Counted from the first letter of the stretch, positions 36,575 to 45,316 are shown. The stretch: DNA of 64,000 nucleotides from Acinetobacter rongchengensis (GCF_003611475.1 NZ_RAXT01000017.1:1-64000); one strand, 5' to 3'. A program made the numbers and translations. Notes: a model not told the origin generated them from the letters alone.

Positions 36575-36922
36575 ATGCTTAAGATGATTGATGTACTAGA
36601 TCAAAACCTAGTTCAAAACTTTATCAACTCCCTTTCAACCCAAACAGAACACCTCGATGAACTCATCGAAGGGATCTTAAATACATCTAATCACGATTTT
36701 GACAATGTGATGAATCAATTTTTCACCACCAATAATGCGCAAGATATTGCTCAAGCACTTGATATCAATCAAGATCATTTACAAGCAATCCAAACAGGTT
36801 TTGCTATGCAGCAAGAATACATTGCTGATACTGCCAAAATCGTAGCACTTTGCCTTGCACTTGAAACCAACGCTTTAAAGCAAGTAGATATTGCAGATAG
36901 TTTAGAAGGCTATCCAGTTTAA
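36575..36922 (+). CDS. Small hypothetical alpha-helical protein
   Basis: The 115-residue soluble, acidic, mostly helical protein contains no cysteine-rich or nucleotide-binding motif. A helix-turn-helix-like segment is possible around AQDIAQALDINQDHLQAIQT (about 56-75), but no DNA-binding family is recognised. AGG lies 8 bases before the ATG, supporting the start; an ATG three codons later is an alternative. It is followed by a strong terminator that it shares with the convergent prmC. Confidence 0.55.
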   Translation: MLKMIDVLDQNLVQNFINSLSTQTEHLDELIEGILNTSNHDFDNVMNQFFTTNNAQDIAQALDINQDHLQAIQTGFAMQQEYIADTAKIVALCLALETNALKQVDIADSLEGYPV

Positions 36923-36957
36923 TTTAGCTTGCTTTATACCCTTATGTTTTACAAAAG

Positions 36958-36992
36958 AGCCTTGTGAATTCAACATTCACAAGGCTTTTTTT
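36958..36992 (+). terminator. Terminator after the small helical protein
   Basis: A 12-bp perfect stem (AGCCTTGTGAAT / ATTCACAAGGCT) with a five-base loop is followed by seven T residues. Its A-rich left flank also lets it act for the convergent prmC. Confidence 0.92.
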
Positions 36993-37023
36993 AATATGAT
37001 CATGCTCAGAAGTTTAAATTAAG

Positions 37024-37839
37024 TTACATCCAACAACCTAAAGTCACACGGTCATTTCCACCATAATCTTTGACTGTTCTTACTTCTTTAAAACCAGCAC
37101 CTTTAAAGATATTACGTACCGCTTCACCTTGATCATAGCCATGTTCAAGTACAATCCAACCCTGTGCAGCCAACCATTTTTTACCCTGCTGAATAATATG
37201 TTCAATATCTGCCAAACCTTGTTTGTCTGCAACCAAAGCTCTTTCAGGCTCAGAAGCTAAATTCAACATATGCTGATCTTTTGCATCAATATAAGGTGGG
37301 TTCGATACAATCACATCAAAATACTGACGATTCAATGCATCAAACCAACTACCCAAAAAGAATTTAACCTGAGTTAAATCATGCTTTTCTGCATTATGTA
37401 AAGCAACTTCTAAAGTCGGTTCATAAATATCTGTTGCAATCACAGACCAGTTCGGACGCTCACTCGCCAATGATAATGCGATGGCACCCGTACCAGTACC
37501 TAAGTCCACAACACGTGTATCCTCAGGTAAATCAAGGCGTAAAACTGTTTCAACAAGTACTTCTGTATCTGGGCGAGGCACTAAAGTATCTGTAGTCACA
37601 GTCAGATCTAATGTCCAAAAGGGTTGAGAGCCAGTGACATAAGCCAAAGGTTCCCCTGCTGCGATACGTGCCAAACCATTCACATATTCTTGCTCTTGCT
37701 CTGCTGTCAGTTCTTGTGCAGATTTGAGTGATAAATCAAAAGCATCAATTTTTAAAATATGCTCAAGTAACCAAGCATTTTCTTGACGCTCATAACTCTC
37801 AACTTCTCCACGTAAGGCCAAAGCCTGTGCAATATTCAT
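37024..37839 (-). CDS. prmC: Release factor glutamine methyltransferase PrmC
   Basis: PrmC N5-methylates the glutamine of the GGQ motif in release factors RF1 and RF2, using S-adenosylmethionine. The 271-residue protein has a helical N-terminal domain, the SAM-binding DLGTGTGAI (112-120) and the substrate-amide motif NPPY (180-183). Its start overlaps the stop of prfA by one base (TAATG), so the enzyme is translationally coupled to its substrate, as in many bacteria. Confidence 0.96.
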   Translation of the reverse strand: MNIAQALALRGEVESYERQENAWLLEHILKIDAFDLSLKSAQELTAEQEQEYVNGLARIAAGEPLAYVTGSQPFWTLDLTVTTDTLVPRPDTEVLVETVLRLDLPEDTRVVDLGTGTGAIALSLASERPNWSVIATDIYEPTLEVALHNAEKHDLTQVKFFLGSWFDALNRQYFDVIVSNPPYIDAKDQHMLNLASEPERALVADKQGLADIEHIIQQGKKWLAAQGWIVLEHGYDQGEAVRNIFKGAGFKEVRTVKDYGGNDRVTLGCWM

Positions 37840-38927
37840 TAACCACCATTTTGCTGTGCAAGTAATGCAAGCTGATCCGCTTGATATTCACGATGTAAAC
37901 TATCTAACAACTCAGTTAAATCACCTTCCATCACAGCATCCAACTTATACAAAGTGAGGTTAATACGGTGATCTGTCATACGACCTTGTGGATAGTTATA
38001 AGTGCGGATACGCTCCGAACGGTCACCCGAACCCACCAAATCACGGCGCATTTCAGAGGTTGCAGCATCTGCGGCAGCACGTTTTGCATTTTCCAAACGA
38101 GAAGCCAATAAAGCCAGTGCCTTCGCTTTATTTTTATGTTGAGAACGTTCATCCTGACATTCAACCACAGTTCCAGTTGGAATATGGGTAATACGTACAG
38201 CAGAATCTGTTTTGTTAATATGCTGACCACCTGCACCCGATGCACGATAAGTATCAATACGTAAATCTGCTGGGTTAATCTCTACTGTGGTATCAACATC
38301 TACTTCAGGCAGAATAGCCACTGTACATGCCGAGGTATGAACACGACCTTGTGACTCTGTTGCAGGAACACGTTGTACACGATGTGCGCCACTTTCAAAC
38401 TTTAAGCGGCCATAGACCCCTTCACCACTCACAAGGCAAATGATCTCCTTATAGCCACCATGTTCGCCTTCATTTTCAGACAAAACTTCAATACGCCAGC
38501 CTTGAGACTCCGCATATTTGCTATACATACGGTATAAATCACCTGAGAAAATGGCAGCCTCATCCCCACCTGTTCCTGCACGAACTTCCAAATACGCCGA
38601 ATTGGCATCATTCGGATCTTTAGGAATCATGAGAATATTCAACTCAGCTTCGAGTCGTTCAATTAAATCTTTATTTTCTTTAATCTCTTCGACTGCCATT
38701 TCCTTAAAATCAGGATCTGACAACATCGCTTCGGCAGTTTCAATATCATCTTCAGCTTGTTTATACTTTTTCCAAACATCCGTAATTTCAGTTAAATCAT
38801 TATGTTCACGTGACAAATTACGAAAACGCTTATTGTCTGAAATCACTTCGACATCTGCCAATAATGCTTCTAACTCTTCATGTCGATCACAAAGTTGATC
38901 TAATCGTAAACGTAACGATTCTTTCAT
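37839..38927 (-). CDS. prfA: Peptide chain release factor 1
   Basis: RF1 recognises UAA and UAG in the ribosomal A site and triggers peptide release. The 362-residue protein has the codon-recognition PAT motif (188-190) and the catalytic GGQ loop (233-235), and is the usual length. It lies directly upstream of prmC. Its 5' side opens on a 380-base intergenic region shared with a divergent glycine-zipper gene. Confidence 0.97.
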   Translation of the reverse strand: MKESLRLRLDQLCDRHEELEALLADVEVISDNKRFRNLSREHNDLTEITDVWKKYKQAEDDIETAEAMLSDPDFKEMAVEEIKENKDLIERLEAELNILMIPKDPNDANSAYLEVRAGTGGDEAAIFSGDLYRMYSKYAESQGWRIEVLSENEGEHGGYKEIICLVSGEGVYGRLKFESGAHRVQRVPATESQGRVHTSACTVAILPEVDVDTTVEINPADLRIDTYRASGAGGQHINKTDSAVRITHIPTGTVVECQDERSQHKNKAKALALLASRLENAKRAAADAATSEMRRDLVGSGDRSERIRTYNYPQGRMTDHRINLTLYKLDAVMEGDLTELLDSLHREYQADQLALLAQQNGG

Positions 38928-39308
38928 TTTAAATACATTCTCAATCTAAGCCTTAGCGATAGCTATCTATATACACCCGATATAAACACTGATCTGCCAA
39001 GAAAATTCTATAATTGCGCATAGTTTACCGATTCTGCCCTTTAAATACAGCAACTATTACAACAAGGCACTGCATTTAACGGCGTCAAGCCATTTTTAAA
39101 TTGGAAATGAAGAATACTTTCTCCATGATTGATTCTTTTTAGTGAAAATCTGCACGTTTAAGCGTCAATTTTAATAGAAAACCTACATTCAGATACTAAA
39201 CACTATCAATTTATGAATACATCTCCATTTTTCAAAAAAATAATTTTGTTACATTTGCCTCCATCGAATAGAGACAGAGCTGTCCAAATACAGGACATGG
39301 AGAAACAT
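38928..39308. other. Intergenic region at the left border of the accessory segment
   Basis: These 381 bases between prfA and the first glycine-zipper gene hold no credible gene. Any prfA promoter should lie on the minus strand near 38990-39040, an AT-rich stretch with TATAAT-like hexamers, but I could not place the elements with confidence. Confidence 0.35.
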
Positions 39309-39743
39309 ATGAAATTAAATACGATCTTAATGACGACTGCATTGACAGTTTCATCTATGTTTACAATGAGTGCCCACGCAGACAACTCAACTCGAATCGC
39401 AGCAACTTCAGCTTTAGGGAGTGTTGTTGGTACTGCTGTAGGTAAACAAATGGGTGGTAACACAGGTGCAATGATTGGTTCAGCTATTGGTGGTGCGGGT
39501 GGCGCTGCTGTTTCAACCAATAAACATGACCGTACTGCTGCTGCAATCGGTGGTGGTTTAGGTGGCGTCGGTGGTTATAGCGTTGGTAAAAGCATGGGTG
39601 GAACAACTGGTGGATATATTGGTGCTGCTGCGGGTGCTGCAGGTGGTTCAGTTTTAGGTAAAAAAGTGTCTGAAGACCGTCATGCAGATCAACGTAAGTA
39701 CAATAAAAAGTACTACAAAAAACACCGTCGTCATAACCACTAA
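39309..39743 (+). CDS. Secreted glycine-zipper protein (first paralogue)
   Basis: The 144-residue protein has a Sec signal peptide ending SAHA-D (residue 24). A glycine-zipper core follows, with repeats of the GxxxGxxxG type (ALGSVVGTAVGKQMGG, AMIGSAIGGAGGA, GGGLGGVGGYSVGKSMGG, GGYIGAAAGAAGG), then a basic tail rich in Lys, Tyr and His. Such proteins sit in or near the outer membrane, but the role is unknown. GGAGA five bases upstream decides the start at 39309; the in-frame ATG at 39297 is less likely. A close paralogue lies at 45317-45865 on the same strand, and the type VI cargo island lies between them. Confidence 0.85.
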   Translation: MKLNTILMTTALTVSSMFTMSAHADNSTRIAATSALGSVVGTAVGKQMGGNTGAMIGSAIGGAGGAAVSTNKHDRTAAAIGGGLGGVGGYSVGKSMGGTTGGYIGAAAGAAGGSVLGKKVSEDRHADQRKYNKKYYKKHRRHNH

Positions 39744-39773
39744 ACTATGTAATATGCAAGTTATGAAATATAC

Positions 39774-39797
39774 AAAAGCACCTTCGGGTGCTTTTTG
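39774..39797 (+). terminator. Terminator of the first glycine-zipper gene
   Basis: Stem AAAAGCACC / GGTGCTTTT with a TTCG tetraloop and T tract, 30 bases after the stop. Confidence 0.92.
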
Positions 39798-39986
39798 TTT
39801 ATATGATTAAAAAATCTTTAAAATAAACATGCATGTCTTGTTCTGATTGAATCAGCTTTAGTTTTTTGATCTGCGCAGTTCCAGCCATCAAGTAAGATTT
39901 AGCTTTCTTTCATTGTTTTAAAACCACTTTGAAACAACGAGTTTATAAAATTCGATTTGAAGCCCTTAAATATGAAAATACACTTG

Positions 39987-40391
39987 TTAATACAAAAGTA
40001 ATTTTGTATCACCACCATCTGCAAACACTTGATTAAAAGCATCTACAATTTTTTTATTTTTATCAGGATTATTAGGTAAAACAAACCAATAGGGATTTTC
40101 TCTGACGACGACAAAAAGTTTTAAATTTTTTTCTTCTGCCACTTTTTTGATATTATTAAATAATGCATTTTCAACTTCATAATCTAGTTCAATTGTAATA
40201 TCAAATTGTTCGTCGATACTTAATTTTTCAAAATCTTCTTCAGTGTATTTATCACCATATTCCTTCAAAACTTGCTGTACATCTTGCTCTATTTTTTTCT
40301 CTAGTGCTGTCGTATCTATTTGGGCATCTTTTAAAATTTCAGAATCTGAAATTCCATTGTCATAAAACTCTTTTATCTCTACATATTGCAT
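39987..40391 (-). CDS. Unknown acidic protein, downstream piece of a split gene
   Basis: The 134 residues are acidic, with a helical first half (EKKIEQDVQQVLKEYGDKY) and an alpha/beta second half (LKLFVVVRENPYWFVLPNN). No family is recognised. It is in the same frame as the 68-residue frame just upstream; one TAA (40446-40448) and 18 sense codons (reading NSQEFTNFRDWLNEHHSY) separate them. The intact gene would encode about 221 residues with an N-terminal membrane anchor. No Shine-Dalgarno precedes this ATG, which also argues that it is a fragment. The position at the end of an effector/immunity island suggests an immunity-like or orphan cargo protein. Confidence 0.55.
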   Translation of the reverse strand: MQYVEIKEFYDNGISDSEILKDAQIDTTALEKKIEQDVQQVLKEYGDKYTEEDFEKLSIDEQFDITIELDYEVENALFNNIKKVAEEKNLKLFVVVRENPYWFVLPNNPDKNKKIVDAFNQVFADGGDTKLLLY

Positions 40392-40445
40392 ATAAGAATG
40401 GTGTTCATTTAACCAATCACGAAAATTTGTAAACTCTTGACTATT

Positions 40446-40652
40446 TTAGGGAATCTCTTGTTTTTTTAACTCAGGAAGCGCTTCCTGAAGTAGGTAATAA
40501 ATATCATCTGAATTGCCCATTTTTGCTACCTTTGCTGTTATAGAAGTGTTTGATGAAATTTCTGAAAAATGAAAAATGGTCTCACATTTGGTAACGATGA
40601 AACTGACGAATATAATAAAAATAGTAAATACGTATTCCATTTTAAAATTCAC
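40446..40652 (-). CDS. Membrane-anchored N-terminal piece of a split gene
   Basis: The 68-residue frame starts with GTG at 40652 or ATG at 40640. It has one hydrophobic segment (VFTIFIIFVSFIVT, about 8-21) with a Cys after it (TKCE); this is not a convincing lipobox, so a signal anchor is likelier. It ends at a TAA that is in frame with the following 134-residue frame (39987-40391), so it is the 5' part of one disrupted gene. Function is unknown. It lies 71 bases downstream of the second immunity-like gene. Confidence 0.5.
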   Translation of the reverse strand: MNFKMEYVFTIFIIFVSFIVTKCETIFHFSEISSNTSITAKVAKMGNSDDIYYLLQEALPELKKQEIP

Positions 40653-40723
40653 TCATTAACTTAAAAATAGATCGAAAACTGCCTTATCCATCGTCTAGAT
40701 AAATTCAGTTAAGCGCTTATTGA

Positions 40724-42025
40724 TTATTTATCAACTTTGATAATCTCACTGACCAAATGCCATTTAATTTTTTTAGCTTCTTTCAAAACGGCATTTTCAT
40801 AAAACTCTAAAAAACGAGGTGCAATATCACCTTTAAGTAATACAACCTGTTGGCGAAGATCATAAACATAATTTTGTTGGTAATCATCACGATCATCATA
40901 ACCAGCGTGCTTAGGCTCCCCCTTAGAATTCAGTTGATCTTCATAACGATAAATACCATCAATTTCACACGGTCGCCCAGACTCTAAATAAATATTCTTT
41001 TTACGTGGTTTTCTTTCTTCATAGTGTCCACAATCAGGAAAAATATCTGGCGCATCGAAACGTCGAATCCAAGCTCTCGTTTGTACTCTGTTTAGAATTT
41101 CATAATCTTCATTGTCAACTAAAGCAATACATAAGCTATTTCCATTTCTTATTGGGCGTAATGCTTTATTTAAATTAAAATAGCTATCTAAAATAGGGAG
41201 ATGACTAGGTAGTAATTGCGGATAATCTTCAAGTTGAAATAAGAAGCCATTTTCTTGCTGTTCGGGCTTTAAATGAAAATGTTCACAATATTTTGGAAAA
41301 GCCTTCACCTCACAAATCCGTTGCACCAAGGTCTTATTGAGATAGGTCAGCCAATCTATACTTTTAATACCATCTTGAATTTTACTACACTCAGATATAT
41401 CTGCACCTTGGTAAATTCCTAAAAATCTTTTTGCTTGTTCAAATACCTCTTTTTGTACACCTCTTGGATCATATGGGATTGTATTTTGAAAGCCAGCAAC
41501 AGCATGATATACCTCTAATTTATCAATACACATTTGAATCAAAGACATTAAAATTTGTTTTTGTTCGACATCAAAAATTAATTGATTAGGTACGCGAAAA
41601 GTTAATGTTGAACCATAAAGTAAACGTCCCTCCCAACCTCGATTCGTAAAAGCATAAATCATATATTCAGGTGCTTCACCACGCTCACCCGACTCGCAAT
41701 ACCATTCAATTTGATCATATTCTTGAGTTTTCATTGCAAAAAACTCTTCAAGCGTTGGCATTTTTTTTGAGTTGATACTCGGTCTACGGTATTGCTCCTT
41801 CTCATTGGTAAATACACATCGAGTAAAATGCCTGCCAAACAATTCGTTATATGCCTTAATACATTCATATAAAGCTTGACGCTTTTCAGGCGTATGTCCT
41901 GCAAAATACAAAAAGTGCGCTTGAAACTCTGCTCCCATAATAAAGAGGTTTGCTTTACCTTTTCTTTCTTCACTCCATTGAAACTTATTTAAATAAGGTT
42001 TCATATCTTGTTCTGATTGAATCAT
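40724..42025 (-). CDS. DUF3396/TsiV-like type VI immunity protein, second copy
   Basis: The 433-residue cytoplasmic protein is strongly similar along its whole length to the gene immediately upstream (42022-43335). Shared blocks are GAEFQAHFLYFAGHTPEKRQ, MTNRGWEGR/FTNRGWEGR, GIKSIDWLTYLNKTLVQRIC and FPDCGHYEERKPRKKNIYL. The pattern matches the DUF3396 family, whose TsiV members neutralise VRR-NUC effectors of the type VI secretion system (established for Salmonella TseV/TsiV). The ATG overlaps the upstream stop by four bases (ATGA), so the two copies are co-translated. The name rests on family resemblance recalled by eye; a profile search would confirm it. Confidence 0.65.
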   Translation of the reverse strand: MIQSEQDMKPYLNKFQWSEERKGKANLFIMGAEFQAHFLYFAGHTPEKRQALYECIKAYNELFGRHFTRCVFTNEKEQYRRPSINSKKMPTLEEFFAMKTQEYDQIEWYCESGERGEAPEYMIYAFTNRGWEGRLLYGSTLTFRVPNQLIFDVEQKQILMSLIQMCIDKLEVYHAVAGFQNTIPYDPRGVQKEVFEQAKRFLGIYQGADISECSKIQDGIKSIDWLTYLNKTLVQRICEVKAFPKYCEHFHLKPEQQENGFLFQLEDYPQLLPSHLPILDSYFNLNKALRPIRNGNSLCIALVDNEDYEILNRVQTRAWIRRFDAPDIFPDCGHYEERKPRKKNIYLESGRPCEIDGIYRYEDQLNSKGEPKHAGYDDRDDYQQNYVYDLRQQVVLLKGDIAPRFLEFYENAVLKEAKKIKWHLVSEIIKVDK

Positions 42026-43335
42026 GCTTCATCTTCCTTGATGCGCACAATCTCACTAACCAAATGCCATTTAATTTTTTTAGCTTCTTTCAAGACTGCA
42101 TTTTCATAAAAATCTAAAAAACGTGGAGCAATATCACCTTTAAGTAATACGACTTGCTGGCGGTAATCATCTAAATTATTGGGTTTATAATCATTACGAT
42201 CCTTATAGCCAACATATTCAGGTTGTCCATCTAAACCGACTTGCTCGTCATAACGATACACTCCATCAATTTCACAAGGTCGCCCAGAGTCAAGATAAAT
42301 GTTCTTTTTGCGTGGTTTACGGTCTTCATAATGCCCACAATCTGGAAAAATATCTGGCGCATCCAAACGACGTATCCACTTACGACTGGCATCTACATCC
42401 AATACTTTATAGTTATTACCTACATCTTGGCTAATATTCCAATAAGCACCATTACGTAAAGGACGCAGTGCTCTATTTAAATTATAAAAGCTTGCTAAAA
42501 CGGGCAGATTGCTAGGTAGCAGTTGTGGAAAGTCTTCCAGTTGGAATAAAAACCCATTTTCTAGTTGCTGTGGTTTTAAATCAAAAAATTCACAATATTT
42601 AGCAAAAGTTTTAACTTCACAAATCCGTTGTACCAAGGTATTACTCAAATAAGTCAACCAATCAATACTTTTAATTCCATCCTGAATGAGATTTCTCTCC
42701 CTACTACCAGCTCCTTGATAAATTCCCCAAAATTGCTCACCTTGAACTAATGCATAATCACCAACCCCCATAGGTCGATAAGGTAAGATGCTTTGGAAAC
42801 CTGCTACTGCATGATAAACATCTAATTTTTCAATAAACAACTGAATTAACTGCATTAAAATCGCTTTAGTTTTAGTATCAAAAATCAGATTGTTAGGTAC
42901 ACAAAATCTAATTTCAGAACAATACAATATGCGTCCTTCCCATCCTCGATTCGTCATAGCAGAAATCATATATTCAGGTGCTTCTTTCCTATCACCAGAA
43001 GCGCAGTACCATTCAATTTGATCATCGGGATGGGACTTTTGGGTAATCACTTGTCGTATAGAAGGCATTTTAGGGTCATCTAAGTCAGCATAATGGCCTT
43101 CACCATGATCATCATAATAACCACCCCAAGTTAAATACTTTCCAAAGTGTTGATTATAGGCTTCAATACATTCCACTAAAGCTTGTCGTTTTTCGAGGGT
43201 ATGCCCTGCAAAATACAAAAAATGTGCTTGAAACTCTGCGCCCGTAATAAATAAATCAGGTTGATCTTGACGATGCTCAACCCACTGAAAGTCTTTTAAA
43301 TAAGGTTCTAAATCTTGTTCTGATTGAATAATCAT
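42022..43335 (-). CDS. DUF3396/TsiV-like type VI immunity protein, first copy
   Basis: The 437-residue protein is a paralogue of the next gene. Start 43335 is chosen because AGGAAG lies 7 bases upstream and because MIIQSEQDLEPYL aligns with MIQSEQDMKPYL in the paralogue; a start at 43374 would add residues overlapping the nuclease stop region. Conserved blocks include GAEFQAHFLYFAGHT, NRGWEGRILY and FPDCGHYEDRKPRKKNIYL. It lies 16 bases downstream of the VRR-NUC effector, the usual place for the cognate immunity gene. Divergence between the copies is concentrated in the first 120 residues and near 190-215 and 320-345, which may reflect recognition of different effector variants. Confidence 0.65.
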   Translation of the reverse strand: MIIQSEQDLEPYLKDFQWVEHRQDQPDLFITGAEFQAHFLYFAGHTLEKRQALVECIEAYNQHFGKYLTWGGYYDDHGEGHYADLDDPKMPSIRQVITQKSHPDDQIEWYCASGDRKEAPEYMISAMTNRGWEGRILYCSEIRFCVPNNLIFDTKTKAILMQLIQLFIEKLDVYHAVAGFQSILPYRPMGVGDYALVQGEQFWGIYQGAGSRERNLIQDGIKSIDWLTYLSNTLVQRICEVKTFAKYCEFFDLKPQQLENGFLFQLEDFPQLLPSNLPVLASFYNLNRALRPLRNGAYWNISQDVGNNYKVLDVDASRKWIRRLDAPDIFPDCGHYEDRKPRKKNIYLDSGRPCEIDGVYRYDEQVGLDGQPEYVGYKDRNDYKPNNLDDYRQQVVLLKGDIAPRFLDFYENAVLKEAKKIKWHLVSEIVRIKEDEA

Positions 43336-43351
43336 GAATGACTTCCTAGTT

Positions 43352-44365
43352 CTATGAATGTGCCAAAGTAGCAAAACCTGTAATCAATATCCCACTACCA
43401 GCAGCTTCTGTAACTCCAATTGCTCCTGCGCTCGTAACTGCTCCACCCGCTGCTCCTGCTAAAATCACCGTGCCACAAATAAAAGCACCTCCAATCCCAA
43501 CACTAGCAGCAATTGGAATCATCAAACTTTGATACTCTTGTAAAGATACATATTTTCGATAAAACTGTACTTGTGGAGATGGTGGTGCAAGCAATTTTCC
43601 TAGTCCTCCCAGCATACTGGGGATACCTTTTTTAGCCGTTAAGCCTGTATTGGCAGGACGAAATGTGGCATTTTTATAAGGCGTTGGATTCTTGATGGGT
43701 GGATAGACTGGAATTTTTATTCCTCCACTTGGTGGTTTCCGAGTAGTACAACTACAATCTTTATCAGATACCTCTCTTACTTTTTGGGGAGCTATAATTT
43801 CATATGCTTCGAATTGCCCTTTGCCCCATTTATCCTTCCCAAATTTGATCTCAACCAAGTATTCTATGTTTTCCTTTCTCGGTTCAAATCTATCCCAATC
43901 AATTGTTCCAAACATCCGCATTTCAATAATTTCAGCAGCTTTGATGGTTAAAATCGTAATATCAGGGATACGAAATGCACCTTTACACATTTCTTCGATT
44001 TGCTTTTGTGCAGCACCCAATGGAAATTCTGAAGGACGGTGCATTCGTTCAGGCTTATTACTCATAAGAGGTTTTGGTACCTTACCTGTCATGTCATAAC
44101 CGACTTCAGCTAAGTACGCCCATACCCCAAAATTTAAATCCGCTTCTTCACGAATGGCTTTGGTGACAGTCTGCTGAAATAGACGTTGCCCAATATTCCC
44201 GATTTTAGGAGCTTTACTGGCTGCACAAATATGCGCACATAAATAGCTTTTGTTGGTTCCAGTTTCTAATTTGATCTCTGTACCTTTGGTCATGGTTTTT
44301 GTTTCTGAGGGTTTTGTCTTATTGGGTCTGTTAGAGCCTGAACCCACTGTATTACGACCTGCCAT
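43352..44365 (-). CDS. VRR-NUC (PD-(D/E)xK) nuclease, putative type VI effector
   Basis: The 337-residue protein has a Lys/Thr-rich N terminus (1-40) without PAAR, a nuclease domain (about 50-200) and a C-terminal hydrophobic Gly/Ala-rich stretch (about 280-332). The nuclease core reads RIPDITIL (Asp135) and VEIKFGKDKWGKGQFEAYE (Glu172, Lys174, Gln184, Tyr188), matching the D...ExK...QxxxY pattern of VRR-NUC enzymes, so it should cut DNA. Upstream are a PAAR gene and a transthyretin-like gene; immediately downstream are two immunity-like genes. The C-terminal segment may be a membrane-passage or chaperone-binding region. Tse-type toxicity is inferred from context. Confidence 0.75.
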   Translation of the reverse strand: MAGRNTVGSGSNRPNKTKPSETKTMTKGTEIKLETGTNKSYLCAHICAASKAPKIGNIGQRLFQQTVTKAIREEADLNFGVWAYLAEVGYDMTGKVPKPLMSNKPERMHRPSEFPLGAAQKQIEEMCKGAFRIPDITILTIKAAEIIEMRMFGTIDWDRFEPRKENIEYLVEIKFGKDKWGKGQFEAYEIIAPQKVREVSDKDCSCTTRKPPSGGIKIPVYPPIKNPTPYKNATFRPANTGLTAKKGIPSMLGGLGKLLAPPSPQVQFYRKYVSLQEYQSLMIPIAASVGIGGAFICGTVILAGAAGGAVTSAGAIGVTEAAGSGILITGFATLAHS

Positions 44366-44380
44366 TCTTCTTTTCCTAAT

Positions 44381-44665
44381 TTATAAGTCAGTTATATGGT
44401 ATTGGTCGAATTCAGATTCCTCTTCATCATCAATTATTTGCATGTTTACAGGTAGTTGTTCATGTGTCCAAAGATGTTCAGTTTGACCTTGCTCATTGGT
44501 ATAACCTTCAATCACCGAACCATCTCCAGCGGATAATCGATACTTTTGATTGGCTATAGGATGATGATCATCACCCAACAACGTATAAAACTCATGATAT
44601 TTTTGTGCTGTTGCAGTGAGTTGTTCTGGAATTGTGGTTTCACTGCTACCATCTGACCATCCCAT
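44381..44665 (-). CDS. Small transthyretin/prealbumin-like domain protein of the T6SS module
   Basis: The 94-residue acidic protein contains the pattern LLGDDHHPIANQKYRLSAGD then GSVIEGYTNEQGQTEHLWT (about 29-67). This resembles the prealbumin-like beta domains often found at VgrG C termini or as free adaptors beside T6SS effectors (x-G-x-P-I-A-N-x-x-Y, then G-x-T-x-x-x-G-x-T). It probably links the effector to the spike, by inference. The start is ATG at 44665, seven bases after the PAAR reading frame; TTG at 44668 is the alternative. It ends 16 bases before the nuclease start. Confidence 0.5.
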   Translation of the reverse strand: MGWSDGSSETTIPEQLTATAQKYHEFYTLLGDDHHPIANQKYRLSAGDGSVIEGYTNEQGQTEHLWTHEQLPVNMQIIDDEEESEFDQYHITDL

Positions 44666-44671
44666 CAAGTT

Positions 44672-44908
44672 TTAACTTGAAATCACTTGATGACCGCAAC
44701 TGAGTAAACAACCATGATAAGCAATCTGACTCCCGTGATCGAGATGCCCTGCCCAACCTTACACAATTCTTTGTGGGCCATGACAACACATCACCCTCAT
44801 TCCCACACTTGCAACAGGCCGTCCCATAATAATTGTTCTGACATTACCTTCAACAACCACACCACCACCTGTGGTTCGATCACCCATACAAATATAATAT
44901 TTCATCAT
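44672..44908 (-). pseudogene. PAAR-domain spike gene interrupted by an in-frame TAA
   Basis: On the minus strand the frame from ATG 44908 reads 49 residues (start MKYYICMGDRTTGGG, later GRPVASVGMRVMCCHGPQRI) and stops at TAA (44759-44761). The same frame then continues GWAGHLDHGSQIAYHGCLLS to a final TAA at 44672. Joined, the 78-residue product is a normal PAAR protein with its paired Cys and His residues. A single change of GAA to TAA would explain the break. AAGG lies 7 bases before the start. PAAR proteins sharpen the VgrG tip of the type VI needle and carry effectors, so the module may have lost its carrier. A sequencing error must be excluded. Confidence 0.7.
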
Positions 44909-45316
44909 TATGCTACCTTATTGTTTAGTTATTTTAATTTAAAAATAAGGCATGACTTTAGTTAACAATCTCAACGATGTCTACTTAAACGCCATGATAG
45001 ATTCAACTCAACACTTAGATTTTTCACGTTTTTCTGTTCAAACATTCAGTTGATTAATAATAAAATTTAAACAAATTCACAAACAATAATACAGACAAAT
45101 TTTCTTGATATTTGTTTTAAAGTTTAAACATTTCTAATACATTTCAAAAATTTGGTTTATCAAAAACCCAATCATGTAGAAATTAAAGAGAGAAAAATAC
45201 AATCCAGACACTAAACGATAAATCTAATTACCTTGCTATCCATAATTATTGCAACATATTTCTATATTCTAAACTCAAGTTCAATAAAACGAAGAAGCTT
45301 CGACAAGGAGTTTGAT
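44909..45316. other. AT-rich right flank of the T6SS island with a possible small reading frame
   Basis: The 408 bases are AT-rich. A plus-strand frame of 33 codons (44952-45053, MTLVNNLNDVYLNAMIDS...) has AAGG too close to its ATG to be convincing; it could be a relic of coding DNA. No vgrG sequence is recognisable. The promoter of the island should lie here on the minus strand. AAGGAG at 45305-45310 belongs to the second glycine-zipper gene. Confidence 0.3.

Noticed and set aside
44714-44965. 83-residue plus-strand frame rich in His and Thr
   Set aside because: It is the reverse-strand shadow of the PAAR coding region; the minus-strand frame shows clear PAAR conservation.
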